Part shown: positions 1 through 8,076 of the stretch, in pieces
Numbering within the stretch: position 1 is the first letter of the stretch
How the letters are laid out: every line of letters begins with the position of its first letter
Assembly (NCBI RefSeq): GCF_009911595.1
Contig: NZ_QWKG01000033.1
Span: 1 to 46,003, forward strand
DNA length: 46,003 bases
DNA from: Colidextribacter sp. OB.20
GTDB lineage: Bacteria > Bacillota > Clostridia > Oscillospirales > Oscillospiraceae
Direction: 5' to 3'
Notes under the pieces: generated by a model
The model's input: only the letters and a program-made list of their open reading frames with translations
What the model was told of the DNA's origin: nothing
The model's database searches: none
Position numbers and translations under genes: made by a program

Positions 1-92
1 TTTCACAAATCTATTCTCATCCTTTTTGCACCATTTGTCTTTATTTTTCTTCGAGTTCTACTATTGATTCGCACTTTACAAGGAGAAAACAA

Positions 93-803
93 ATGAAATT
101 ACATGATAACCAATTACATCTGCTCCGACATTTGGCACGTTTCAACCTGTTTGATTACAGTGGTTGCTTGAAAATGTTGGACATGGACGGAACCGGGAAC
201 CGCACCAAGCTGTCCTATGCGTTCCGTCCGTTGACAAAGAACAAATATCTTTCCAAGCGGAAAGATGGCAGCGTATCCATTTTGGCAAAGGGCCGGGCGC
301 TGTTTCCTGAGATCAAACCGCTGATTGCTGTGGGCGGCGGCGCGAGCGAAACCAGACGCATAATTGAGGTATCCCGAATGGCGGCGTTGATGGAGAAGAA
401 CGGGGTGCCCGCTGTTGGAAGTATACCGGCGTCGCCGGAGCCGTGTTTTATCCCCTCTGCCTGCTGGCGCAACATTGCCCCCGGAATCCTGTCCACCACC
501 CGTTTTGCTGGAATGTTGGTGGTGGGAGAACACCGCTTGGCAGTCTATGACATTGGAGACGGAACGATGGACTGGCAGGTACGGGCGGAGGGCTCTTTGT
601 TTTACACCCGGTATGGCAGCTATGCGACAAAGGCTACAGGAATGCTCCTGATTTGCCGCAAGGAAGCTCGAATCAAGGCCGCCCGAAATTATTATCCGCC
701 AGACTATGTGGAACCGCCGACAGCTTCTTCAAGAAAGCTGTCTGGAGCGCAACAGGCCTACACGCTGGTCCCGCTCCCCCATCAAGCTGAGAGCAAATTA
801 TGA
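93..803 (+). CDS. Winged-helix mobile-element protein, N-terminal part (probably frameshifted)
   Basis: 236 codons, preceded by an AAGGAG ribosome site 8 bases before ATG. Residues 1-70 read as a winged helix-turn-helix: a leucine-rich helix pair (DNQLHLLRHLARFNLFD) followed by a basic wing (NKYLSKRKDGSVSIL) and GRALF. This resembles the N-terminal domain of replication-relaxation-type proteins of Firmicutes plasmids and integrative elements; that link is by pattern only. The reading runs out in a low-complexity tail (about residues 200-236) at a CCCCC run near 776-780, where the +1 frame carries on as well-formed protein. I infer one original gene of about 1.07 kb broken by an indel or joined by frameshifting. 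GC content is lower than in the rest of the window, consistent with accessory DNA. Confidence 0.6.
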   Translation: MKLHDNQLHLLRHLARFNLFDYSGCLKMLDMDGTGNRTKLSYAFRPLTKNKYLSKRKDGSVSILAKGRALFPEIKPLIAVGGGASETRRIIEVSRMAALMEKNGVPAVGSIPASPEPCFIPSACWRNIAPGILSTTRFAGMLVVGEHRLAVYDIGDGTMDWQVRAEGSLFYTRYGSYATKATGMLLICRKEARIKAARNYYPPDYVEPPTASSRKLSGAQQAYTLVPLPHQAESKL

Positions 804-1164
804 GCACGTCTATTTGACAACTCCCGAGCATCTGGTTGTAAGTTTGAATCGGATTCTGGACGAGGAAAAGTACATCCAAGCGTTGTGTGATGAAAGTGGC
901 GGCACACGGCTGGGCAGACAAGGAATAGGAGATGTGGAGATATGGCCTCGACACCTCTTTGTCAATCCGGCCTGTGACCTACTGAAATTTGTCCGCTTCT
1001 TTTCCGCTGTAAAAACATATCTGGAGCCGAGAGAGAAAGACGATTATTATCGGCCCCAGGTTACTCTGGAACTGTATATACACAAGATAGACCATCCCAT
1101 TGCAGGGATGTATTCGGAATTTTACGGATTGGAGGGACTGAAAATCTATGCATACCGATCTTAA
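706..1164 (+). CDS. C-terminal continuation of the preceding gene in the +1 frame
   Basis: The open frame begins inside the preceding gene, and no ribosome site precedes its first ATG at 706, so this is unlikely to be an independent gene. From about 780 on it reads as globular protein (KLRANYEHVYLTTPEHLVV, then a charged C-terminal half with many Tyr and Glu residues). The switch point is best placed at the CCCCC run at 776-780. I do not recognise a domain. It overlaps the next gene by 17 bases, which suggests the original pair was translationally coupled. Treat it as the 3' portion of the 93-1164 gene. Confidence 0.5.
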   Translation: MWNRRQLLQESCLERNRPTRWSRSPIKLRANYEHVYLTTPEHLVVSLNRILDEEKYIQALCDESGGTRLGRQGIGDVEIWPRHLFVNPACDLLKFVRFFSAVKTYLEPREKDDYYRPQVTLELYIHKIDHPIAGMYSEFYGLEGLKIYAYRS

Positions 1165-1744
1165 GAAAACACTGGCGACAATCAAACGCTGTCTGCCTAT
1201 CGAGGGAGAACCAACCCGAGAGCAACTGCATCGGATGTATGATTTAACGCTGCGGCTCATGAGTCAGGAGTTAGCGGTTATTTATGACCAGGAGATGTTT
1301 GGCGGTGCAGTGGGGCAAGGGCAGCAGAAATTTTGCGAACGGCAGAGCGGCGGCAGGAACACAGGGGACACCGTGACACTGACGATCCGCGAGCCGCTAC
1401 CTCCCATGAAGAAACTGACCGAAGCCGTCGAGGAACATTGGAAGGCCATGCTCCATGCAGCCATTGCTGAGGCGGCCCGTCAATCCCCGCTCCCATATTT
1501 TGAGAAAGCGTTTGTGGAAATTAAAATTGTTACCATCAAGGGTTGTAATAATGCCAAGGTATGGGATACCTCCAACCGGGCAATCCAAGTCATTCTCAAC
1601 AACCTGAAAGGTATCTTTTTTAAGGATGACAACATGGATCATATGGCGTTTTCAGTGGTTGGACGATGGGGTGAAAAAGGTGCCACGATAATCCGTATTT
1701 TGGACTTTGACAAATTACAGCAAATCAGAGTCAACAGCTGTTAG
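1148..1744 (+). CDS. RusA-like nuclease-fold protein of a mobile element (tentative)
   Basis: 198 codons. The start overlaps the upstream frame by 17 bases; a GGAGGGACTGAAAATCT stretch precedes ATG, putting GGAGG about 12 bases upstream. The C-terminal half has the arrangement seen in RusA-type Holliday junction resolvases: beta strand EIKIVTIK, then DTSNRAIQVILNNLKGIFF, then KDDNMDHM, that is Asp/Asn-rich loops around a helix followed by an Asp-Asp turn. RusA enzymes use clustered Asp residues for metal binding; which Asp would be catalytic here cannot be assigned by eye. Neighbours suggest an integrated plasmid or conjugative element whose integrase lies outside the window. It could also be an uncharacterised element protein with coincidental similarity. 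Confidence 0.5.
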   Translation: MHTDLKKTLATIKRCLPIEGEPTREQLHRMYDLTLRLMSQELAVIYDQEMFGGAVGQGQQKFCERQSGGRNTGDTVTLTIREPLPPMKKLTEAVEEHWKAMLHAAIAEAARQSPLPYFEKAFVEIKIVTIKGCNNAKVWDTSNRAIQVILNNLKGIFFKDDNMDHMAFSVVGRWGEKGATIIRILDFDKLQQIRVNSC

Positions 1745-2252
1745 CCATTTTTAGTGCAAAACTATGAGAGTTTAAAATTATCATAGTGAACAGTGGACAA
1801 CATTAAAAAATATAACTGTTTTGGACTGCAATAGGTATTGATATGCTGTAAATTGGAAAACAAATCGGTCATAGTAAAACAGCTTTGAGGAGGGGTTCTG
1901 CGAGGAGTGTCTGCCTGGGCAGACGCGACGAGCAGAACAGGTCGAGGTGAAGAAAGAGGGGCTGAGTTGGTATTGACTCTCCTACCTTTTCGCCAGTAGG
2001 GGGCGGAAACCCCAGCCATAGCGATGTCAAAACTTCGCATATACTAATCTGTCGAATAGAACTGCCATCATAGGCAATTACCGGCAAAAAGCTTATAAAC
2101 TCCGCCACCTTCTTCCCTGGGGTTCCCTCGTTGATGTTCAAGCAGCAGCTATAATCGTAAATTTGCTTCAAGGCCTGGTCCATCGCAAAATCGAACACAT
2201 AGCACTCCAGTCTAATAAACGTCATTTGTTTTCTCTTCTATCCCAGAATTAA
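1745..2252. other. Gene-poor stretch with inverted repeats
   Basis: No well-supported gene. A 7-bp inverted repeat (ACTATGA at 1761-1767, TCATAGT at 1781-1787) follows the last accessory gene and could act as a weak terminator. At 1895-1938 two nested inverted repeats occur (GTTCTGC/GCAGAAC around GTCTGCC/GGCAGAC). The composition is AT-rich near 1745-1880 and mixed afterwards. The junction of the accessory DNA with the backbone probably lies here, but I cannot see a clear att duplication. Confidence 0.5.
1869..2225 (-). CDS. Doubtful small hypothetical ORF
   Basis: 118 codons on the minus strand. The start context (AGAAGAGAAAACAAATG) resembles the good ribosome context of the gene at 93, and the first 60 residues look protein-like (ECYVFDFAMDQALKQIYDY). 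The C-terminal third is translated from the nested inverted repeat at 1895-1938 and looks like read-through into non-coding DNA. It could be the surviving N-terminal fragment of a gene truncated by the accessory element. No domain is recognised. Confidence 0.25.
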   Translation of the reverse strand: MTFIRLECYVFDFAMDQALKQIYDYSCCLNINEGTPGKKVAEFISFLPVIAYDGSSIRQISICEVLTSLWLGFPPPTGEKVGESIPTQPLFLHLDLFCSSRLPRQTLLAEPLLKAVLL

Positions 2253-2295
2253 AACCTCCAAAGTGGCGTCTCTATTCTGCGCCGCTCTGGAGGTT
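2253..2295 (-). terminator. Rho-independent terminator of the tct operon
   Basis: 16-bp arms (AACCTCCAAAGTGGCG and CGCCGCTCTGGAGGTT) with one mismatch and one wobble, loop of 11 bases. On the minus strand the stem is followed by TTTTAATT. It lies 36 bases beyond the stop codon of the last gene of the operon. Confidence 0.8.
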
Positions 2296-2330
2296 CACTA
2301 ATTTGGGAGAATTTTCTTGGGATTGCCGCT

Positions 2331-3071
2331 TTAAACTGAATACACCTGCAAAGGCTCCAAGCAAAAAGGACGCTCGATTCCTTCCATCACCTTTACATAT
2401 GGAGCAAACGAAGCTAAATGTTGCTTAAACACGTTAAGTGAGTCCGTTCCAGTTACATAGTGAGTAGGAATTACCACATCTACACCGCACCAGCTGACCC
2501 CAAGCGCCGCCTCCCGCTCGGTCATCTCTCGAGAGGCACCTGGTCGGATCCCGCTAATCCCTGCACACATGATATTTGGATGGTAAAGTTCCCGAATGGT
2601 CCGAAAGTTTTCACTGAGAGCGGTATCTCCTGTATGATAGTAAGTAACCCCAGGCTCCACCTCGATGATGTAACCCACAGGGGGACCATAGGTCAAAATG
2701 CCGCCATTCGTATGCTTGGAGGTGTGAAAGGCCAACATGGTGCGCACGACAGTCTGTCCAAACTGCCGGCAGTCACCATATACTGTGCTGACAAGCCGTT
2801 CCTTGGGTAAATCCATATGCTCCTTGATGAGATGAATATTGTCGCTGCACATCATAACCTGAGCCTTGCTGCACGCCATAACCTCTTCCACATTGCCATA
2901 GTGGTCAGAGGCATGATGGGTAACCAACACCAGATTCACATCCCGAAAATCTTCCGGTACGGCCTCGGTCTGGACGTTTTTTGTAAAATAAGGATCGCAT
3001 AGAATCTTATAGCCGTCGCTGCGTTCAATCAGTACGCACATACCGCCATAGTAGGTAAATTTAACACTCAA
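2331..3071 (-). CDS. MBL-fold metal-dependent hydrolase (UlaG/YtkL-like)
   Basis: 246 codons starting at a TTG with GAAGG about 10 bases upstream; no closer ATG is available. Last gene of the transporter operon, 31 bases after tctA. The order of motifs fits a metallo-beta-lactamase fold: N-terminal strands with GGMCVLIE and LCDPYF, then VTHHASDHYGNV, then a GDTALSENF loop typical of the Asp ligand, and a C-terminal PTHY. The usual HxHxDH signature reads H-H-A-S-D-H here, so the second His is Ala while a neighbouring His is present; metal binding may be altered. Related proteins include UlaG-type lactonases and the UPF0173 family. I infer that it hydrolyses a lactone or ester of the imported carboxylate, without direct evidence. 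Confidence 0.85.
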   Translation of the reverse strand: MSVKFTYYGGMCVLIERSDGYKILCDPYFTKNVQTEAVPEDFRDVNLVLVTHHASDHYGNVEEVMACSKAQVMMCSDNIHLIKEHMDLPKERLVSTVYGDCRQFGQTVVRTMLAFHTSKHTNGGILTYGPPVGYIIEVEPGVTYYHTGDTALSENFRTIRELYHPNIMCAGISGIRPGASREMTEREAALGVSWCGVDVVIPTHYVTGTDSLNVFKQHLASFAPYVKVMEGIERPFCLEPLQVYSV

Positions 3072-3102
3072 ACGGATTGCCTTCTTTCCTTATAGAATAA
3101 TG

Positions 3103-4617
3103 TCAGTCGTCCTCTTCCTCGCTCAGATGATTACCCTTGGTACGCACCATGTTAAAAATGGCAGAGCCCAGGGAGAGGAAGGTAAGCAGCATAAACACCA
3201 GGCTGATTGGCCGGGTGAACAGCGAGACACAGAAGTTCCAGCCGCCCCGCTCCAGCGCAATTCCCTGCATCATCCCCTTCTCGGTGAGAATGCCCAGCAG
3301 CAGACCTAGAACTAGGGGAACCACATTAAAATTATACTTCTCTAAAAAATACCCGACCACGCCGAAGAAGAGCATCACATACACATTGAACATAGAATTG
3401 GTGGCCGCATAGATGCCAGTCACACACAGGATTACAATCACAGCGGCCAGAATGTTGTTGGGCACTTTGGTCACGATAGTAAACCGGCGGGCGGTAAAAT
3501 AGCCAACCAGAAGCATAAAGATATTCGCGATGAACAGGCCTACCATAAAGGGATAAATCGTAGTGGCCTGAACGGAAAAGAGCTCATAGCCGGGTTGGAG
3601 TCCGTGGAGGACCATAGCACTCATAAAAATTGCCATTGGGGGAGAACCTGGGATTCCAAGAGTCAAGGTGGGGACCAGCGCGCCCCCAGTAACGCCGTTG
3701 TTGGACGCCTCGCAGCAAGCGACTCCCTCGCGGATACCGGTCCCAAAATCCTTACCTTCAGGGCAGGAGCGTTTTCCGAGATCGTAGGATATAAACGTTG
3801 CTATGTTGGCCCCCGCCGCAGGCATTATGCCGATCAGGATTCCAATGATGCTGGAGCGAAGATAGGTAACGGGGTAGCGGAACAAATCCCGGAACAGGGA
3901 ACGCCTGCGTTTTTCCTCTGCGGCGGTCTGCTTCCCGCTGAAGCTGCTCTTATTCAAAATCAGTTTGAAAATGCGGCTGATGGAAAACAGACCTGTCATA
4001 ACCGCCAGCGTCTGTAAGCCGGACTCCAACTGGTACATACCAAAGGTAAAGCGTTTAAAGCCGTTGAAGGGATCAATGCCCACGCAGCCCAGCAAAATAC
4101 CCAGTACGCCGGCAATCAGTCCCTTCCAAACATCCTTGCCGCATAGGGAAGCAATGATTGTCAGCCCAAATACAGCCACTGAAAAGTACTCCTGCGCGCT
4201 GAACTTCAGAGCAAATCGGGCTAGCGGAGGCGCAATGCACAGCAGGGCCACTACGCTGAGCATCCCGCCCCAGAACGAAGCGACGGCAGCCTCATCCAAC
4301 GCTTCCCCCGCCCGGCCTTTCAGTGTCATCTGATGCCCGTCAAAGGTAGTAGCCGCCGCAGCACCTGTGCCGGGCGTTTTCAGGAGGATGGCAGAAATGG
4401 AGCCGCCGTACTGGGTCGCGCAGTAACACGCGGCTAGAACCAAAAGCGCGGTGGTCCGGTTCATACCAAAGGTCAGGGGAATAAGCAGCGTCATACCAAT
4501 GGTAGGGCCCAAGCCCGGCATGGCGCCGATAAAGATTCCATATACCGTACTGGCAAGGCAGAGCACCAGATTTTCCACTGTCATGACCTGCTGGAACCCC
4601 ATGATGATGTTCGACAT
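3103..4617 (-). CDS. tctA: Tripartite tricarboxylate transporter, large membrane subunit TctA
   Basis: 504 codons, the usual TctA length. ATG preceded by GGAGGGATATC. Around twelve hydrophobic segments are visible. TctA family signatures are clear: GAMPGLGPTIGMTLLIPLTF-like N-terminal motif (residues about 32-50), YGGSISAILLKTPGTGAAA in the first repeat, and the second-repeat counterpart VTGGALVPTLTLGIPGSPP. TctA forms the Na+-driven membrane channel that receives carboxylate from the periplasmic-type binding protein TctC together with the small subunit TctB. It follows tctB by 11 bases and is clearly cotranscribed with it. Confidence 0.95.
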   Translation of the reverse strand: MSNIIMGFQQVMTVENLVLCLASTVYGIFIGAMPGLGPTIGMTLLIPLTFGMNRTTALLVLAACYCATQYGGSISAILLKTPGTGAAAATTFDGHQMTLKGRAGEALDEAAVASFWGGMLSVVALLCIAPPLARFALKFSAQEYFSVAVFGLTIIASLCGKDVWKGLIAGVLGILLGCVGIDPFNGFKRFTFGMYQLESGLQTLAVMTGLFSISRIFKLILNKSSFSGKQTAAEEKRRRSLFRDLFRYPVTYLRSSIIGILIGIMPAAGANIATFISYDLGKRSCPEGKDFGTGIREGVACCEASNNGVTGGALVPTLTLGIPGSPPMAIFMSAMVLHGLQPGYELFSVQATTIYPFMVGLFIANIFMLLVGYFTARRFTIVTKVPNNILAAVIVILCVTGIYAATNSMFNVYVMLFFGVVGYFLEKYNFNVVPLVLGLLLGILTEKGMMQGIALERGGWNFCVSLFTRPISLVFMLLTFLSLGSAIFNMVRTKGNHLSEEEDD

Positions 4618-4628
4618 GATATCCCTCC

Positions 4629-5081
4629 TCAGATCAGAAAGCCCTTGGGCAATACGGTGTTCATTGCCGCAGCAAACAGAATATAAAGCACCGCCACGGT
4701 TATCAGGCTGATAAGGGTGGTCTTGATCTTGTTTTGCTCCTTACTGCCAAAATAGATGCAGAACGCCACCATAAACAGTACGCTGGAGGTCACCCAGCCG
4801 ATTACGGTAATGAGTGCCGTGTAGGCGAGCATCAGCGCAAAGGCGGTAAGAACCTTAACCGTCTCCTCATGGGAATTCCTCTTGCTCTGAAACACAGGAA
4901 CCCCCAGCCTTTCATTGATGCAGGTATGAAGAAACAGGGCGGCGCTGAACACCATACCAAGGATGCACGCAATCACCGGGAACAGCCTGGCGTCTCCCAC
5001 GACAGTTTTTATGGTAAAAAAGCAGGCGGCCGCAAAAAAGCTGAACGACACAAGGGAGACGATTTTGTTTTCTTTATACAT
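4629..5081 (-). CDS. tctB: Tripartite tricarboxylate transporter, small membrane subunit TctB
   Basis: 150 codons from the ATG at 5081, which has GGAGG 6 bases upstream (GGAGGTGTTTTATG); an upstream in-frame start at 5096 lacks such a site. Four hydrophobic segments are spaced as in TctB: two near the N terminus (VSLVSFSFFAAACFF, LFPVIACILGMVFSAALFL), then two after a charged loop (ALMLAYTALITVIGWVTSSV, LISLITVAVLYILFAAAM). The protein ends in LPKGFLI, close to the family's common LP.G motif. It lies between tctC and tctA and is needed for assembly of the membrane complex. Confidence 0.92.
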   Translation of the reverse strand: MYKENKIVSLVSFSFFAAACFFTIKTVVGDARLFPVIACILGMVFSAALFLHTCINERLGVPVFQSKRNSHEETVKVLTAFALMLAYTALITVIGWVTSSVLFMVAFCIYFGSKEQNKIKTTLISLITVAVLYILFAAAMNTVLPKGFLI

Positions 5082-5116
5082 AAAACACCTCCACACTTTC
5101 GGAAGACTTGATTCAA

Positions 5117-5148
5117 GGGGGAGGACAGGATTTTCCCTGTCCCCTCCT
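5117..5148 (-). terminator. Intercistronic hairpin between tctC and tctB
   Basis: A GC-rich stem (core GGACAGG/CCTGTCC, extended by further G-rich/C-rich pairs) sits in the 89-base gap after tctC. There is no T run, so partial attenuation or mRNA stabilisation is more likely than full termination. It would allow more binding protein than membrane subunits, as is usual in such operons. Confidence 0.5.
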
Positions 5149-5170
5149 CTATTTTGCCCTGTAAGCCCAG

Positions 5171-6256
5171 TTATCCGACGGCGGCGAGATAGGCGTCATA
5201 GCAGGCCTGAATATTGGTCTGGCACTCGGCGCTGGAGACGTAGTTTACCGTGCTTCCATAGGTGTTCATGCTCAGGTCAATATAGTCCTGATTCTCGGCC
5301 ATCTCCGAAAACAGAGTGGTTAGATAGTTGATGATAGCGGGATCGGTCCCTTTTTTCACCAGCATACAGCGGGTGATGGGAATGCTCAAGTCATAACCGG
5401 TTTCCACAAAAGTGGGGATATCCGGGAACAGATCAGAGCGCTCATCGCTCGCACATCCGATGGTTTTGGCTGTGGTTCCGTCGTTGCTTGCAGCAGAAAG
5501 GGCGCTCATCTCCGCGTCTACATGCCCGCCCAGCAGGGCGGCGTGAACCTCGGCGGTGCTGGTGTAGTTGACAATATTGATGTCCAGCTTCAGTTTGTTG
5601 ACCATCAGCTGCGCCATCAAGCCGCCGGAGCTGGCGGCACCAGGAGTGCCAATGGTAAGCTCGCCGGGGTGATCCTCCGCATAGGACATAAAGCTGGCCA
5701 GATCGGAGAAACGGTCATCATCGGCACGGATGGTAATTGAGCGGGAGTCATTGTGCAGTCCGCAGACGGCGTCAAATCCCTCCGCCACCACAATGTTGGT
5801 GGCCATTTGGCTCTCCAGCGCATTGGGATCAAGGTACTGGAAGTCGTTTTCATTGACAAAGGTAACAGCGGCCAGATATAGCTTCTGTCCATCGGCTTTA
5901 GAGGCGGTCACATCGGCGGCGGCCACGCGGCCGCTGGAGCCCTCGATATTCGTCACTACATAGTTATCTCCAGAGAGCTGACTGGCAAACTGGGCGGCGG
6001 CCCGGCAGTTGTTGTCCTGCGCCCCGCCGGCGGCATAGCCGCAGACTACGGTTACTGTACCCCCCTGGGGATAGCCCGCAGGCTTTATCCCCGCCGCGCC
6101 GCTGGCGGAGGGCTCTCCGGGGGAGGCGGCAGGATTGTTCGAGGCGCTGCCCGGCATACTGGAGGAGGCGTTTTGCCCTCCGTTGGAACATCCGCTGAGC
6201 GCAAGAGCTGCGGCTAGGGCCAGGGAACACAGTTTGACAAAACGATTCTTTTTCAT
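5171..6256 (-). CDS. tctC: TctC-family (Bug) solute-binding lipoprotein
   Basis: 361 codons from the ATG at 6256, which has AAAAGGAG 7 bases upstream; the longer frame to 6283 lacks a site. Residues 1-23 form a lipoprotein signal peptide (basic KKNRF, hydrophobic core, lipobox ALSGC with Cys23), followed by a Ser/Gly/Ala/Pro-rich linker to about residue 60. The mature domain shows the Bug/TctC pattern: GGTVTVVCGYAAGGAQDNNCR near the start, NIEGSSGRVAA, TIGTPGAASSGG, and DIPTFVETGYDL near the C terminus. It captures the carboxylate ligand outside the membrane and delivers it to TctAB. The ligand cannot be read from the sequence. Confidence 0.95.
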   Translation of the reverse strand: MKKNRFVKLCSLALAAALALSGCSNGGQNASSSMPGSASNNPAASPGEPSASGAAGIKPAGYPQGGTVTVVCGYAAGGAQDNNCRAAAQFASQLSGDNYVVTNIEGSSGRVAAADVTASKADGQKLYLAAVTFVNENDFQYLDPNALESQMATNIVVAEGFDAVCGLHNDSRSITIRADDDRFSDLASFMSYAEDHPGELTIGTPGAASSGGLMAQLMVNKLKLDINIVNYTSTAEVHAALLGGHVDAEMSALSAASNDGTTAKTIGCASDERSDLFPDIPTFVETGYDLSIPITRCMLVKKGTDPAIINYLTTLFSEMAENQDYIDLSMNTYGSTVNYVSSAECQTNIQACYDAYLAAVG

Positions 6257-6301
6257 ATCAGTTCTCCTTTTCTCATTTGACACAAAGAGCTTGGCGGAGC
6301 A

Positions 6302-7063
6302 CTAGCCCTTTAATTCCTGAAGCTTGTCCTTCATGGTGGCGAAGAGAATTGAGTCGTCCCGCGCAATGCTGAAGCAGTGGACGCCCTTCTCCCGCAACTC
6401 CTGAATCCGCGTTTTGTTTTTCACCAGCAGGGTGGGAATTTTGCCATATTGCAGCGCCTTGGAGATCACCATATCCTCCGCAGCTAAAACGTCGGGGTGG
6501 CTGTTCTCGCCGGGAACTCCCAGCGCCTGAGACAGGTCGTTTTTCCCGGTGGCGACCATATCCACGCCGGGAACTGACAATATCTCGTCGATATTTTCCA
6601 GTCCCTCCCGGTCCTCAATCTGGACAATCAGCGCGACACGGTCATTGGCGGTTTTGGCATAGTCGCTCAGCTTGGTCTCTCCGAAGTTGAGGATACGGGC
6701 GGTGCCAGTCATGCCCCGTTCTCCCAGCGGAGAATACTTCATCATGGAAATGGCCTGCCGGGCAATCTCAGCGTTGCGCACATGGGGGATCATCAGTGCA
6801 TCCGCCCCCATATCCAGCAGTGCGCTGGCCTGGCGCAGGTCGGTCACCCGCAGCTGGAGCGGAAGGCCCAGCAGCTTGGCGGTACGGATCATCTCAGTGA
6901 GGCAGGCATAGTCGAACAGCATATGCTCACAGTCAATGCGCACAAAGTCATAACCGGCCCGGGCGGCCATTTCCAGAACAGAACAGTCATGGATGGAAAG
7001 ATTCAATCCGTAGCTGTCCAGCCCCTGCCGGGCCCGTCCGGGTATATTTGGTTTTTGAATCAT
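6302..7063 (-). CDS. HpcH/HpaI-family aldolase
   Basis: 253 codons; ATG with GGAGG 8 bases upstream. TIM-barrel class II aldolase of the HpcH/HpaI/GarL family: AGYDFVRIDCEHMLFDY (residues about 36-52), IPHVRNAEIARQAI, QIEDREGLENIDEILSVPGVD with the metal-binding Glu/Asp pair, and VATGKNDLSQALG. Members cleave 4-hydroxy-2-oxo acids to pyruvate or oxaloacetate plus an aldehyde, or act in related retro-aldol steps. It lies between tctC and the dehydrogenase in the same operon (32-45 base gaps), so I infer that it breaks down the imported acid or its oxidation product. The true substrate is unknown. Confidence 0.92.
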   Translation of the reverse strand: MIQKPNIPGRARQGLDSYGLNLSIHDCSVLEMAARAGYDFVRIDCEHMLFDYACLTEMIRTAKLLGLPLQLRVTDLRQASALLDMGADALMIPHVRNAEIARQAISMMKYSPLGERGMTGTARILNFGETKLSDYAKTANDRVALIVQIEDREGLENIDEILSVPGVDMVATGKNDLSQALGVPGENSHPDVLAAEDMVISKALQYGKIPTLLVKNKTRIQELREKGVHCFSIARDDSILFATMKDKLQELKG

Positions 7064-7095
7064 ATTTGACTCCTCCTTATCATAAACGGTTTTGT

Positions 7096-8076
7096 TTATT
7101 TCTTGGCCACCACCACATCTCTGGCGGGGACCGGCTCGCCTTTGGAAAAGGCCACAATATTTTGGTAGGCGTGCTCGGTAACCGGGATCACATTGTCGCT
7201 GGCCGCGCCGCCGATGTGGCAGGTGCAGACAACATTGTCCATCTGCAGCAGCGGATTGCTGGGGTCCACCGGTTCCTGGGCGAAAGCGTCAAGACCCGCA
7301 CCGCGCAGGGTCCTGCTTTGGAGCGCCTGAATCATCGCTCCCTCATCTACAATGGGACCGCGGGCGGTGTTAATCAGAACCGCTCCCTCCTTCATGCTCC
7401 GGAACTGCTCCGCCCCAATCATCCCCCGGGTCTGGTCAGTCAGCGGAACATGCACAGAGATGATATCACTGGTACGAATCAGTTCCTCAAAGGGGACGTA
7501 GTGAGCCTGGAGCTTTTCCTCCAGCTCTGGAGAGAGACGGAATACATCGTAATAAACCACCTCCATATCAAAGCCCTGGACCATCTTTGCCACCTTTTTT
7601 GCGATGTTGCCAATGCCCAAAAGGCCCACTCGTTTGCCGTTCATCATGTAACACTGGGCCCGCATCTCGGTGCGCACCCACTGCCCCTCCCGCATGGTGC
7701 GGCTGACATAGGGAATCTTCCGGTTGACTGCCAACATCAGCCCTACAGCCAACTCGGCCACAGGGATGGCATTGGAGCCAGCGGTAATATTGACGGGGAT
7801 ATTCCGCGTCTCCGCCGCCTTGCAATCGATCTTGTCAACTCCGATTCCCCACTTTTGAATCATTTTCAGCTTAGGAGCAGCGGCTATGTACTCCGCGGTA
7901 ACCGGGATGCGGCCGGCAATGATGTAGTCAGCGTCCCGAACCAGACGTAAATGCTCCTCCTTGTCGGTCAGGGAGGTGGGACGCACCAGTTCAAATCCCT
8001 CCGGAAGAATCTCCCGTTCCTTTTCCATCAGCGCGTCGGCGTGTATCTCGAGCCAGACAATTTTTTCCATGTTCAT
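7096..8076 (-). CDS. D-isomer-specific 2-hydroxyacid dehydrogenase
   Basis: 326 codons; ATG with GGAGG 10 bases upstream. First gene of the operon. Rossmann motif GLLGIGNIAKK near residue 150 binds NAD(H); the catalytic triad of the family is visible as Arg in NTARGPIVDE, Glu in AQEPVD and His in CHIGGAA. The substrate-binding part has GIGVDKID and NIPVNITAGSNAIPVAE. It resembles phosphoglycerate dehydrogenase-like and hydroxypyruvate reductase-like enzymes that interconvert a D-2-hydroxy acid and a 2-oxo acid. With the adjacent aldolase and carboxylate importer, this suggests oxidation of a hydroxy acid followed by retro-aldol cleavage. Confidence 0.93.
   Translation of the reverse strand: MNMEKIVWLEIHADALMEKEREILPEGFELVRPTSLTDKEEHLRLVRDADYIIAGRIPVTAEYIAAAPKLKMIQKWGIGVDKIDCKAAETRNIPVNITAGSNAIPVAELAVGLMLAVNRKIPYVSRTMREGQWVRTEMRAQCYMMNGKRVGLLGIGNIAKKVAKMVQGFDMEVVYYDVFRLSPELEEKLQAHYVPFEELIRTSDIISVHVPLTDQTRGMIGAEQFRSMKEGAVLINTARGPIVDEGAMIQALQSRTLRGAGLDAFAQEPVDPSNPLLQMDNVVCTCHIGGAASDNVIPVTEHAYQNIVAFSKGEPVPARDVVVAKK

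Noticed and set aside
1762-2040. 92-codon minus-strand frame in the gene-poor stretch
   Set aside because: No ribosome site, no recognisable protein pattern, and overlap with inverted repeats.
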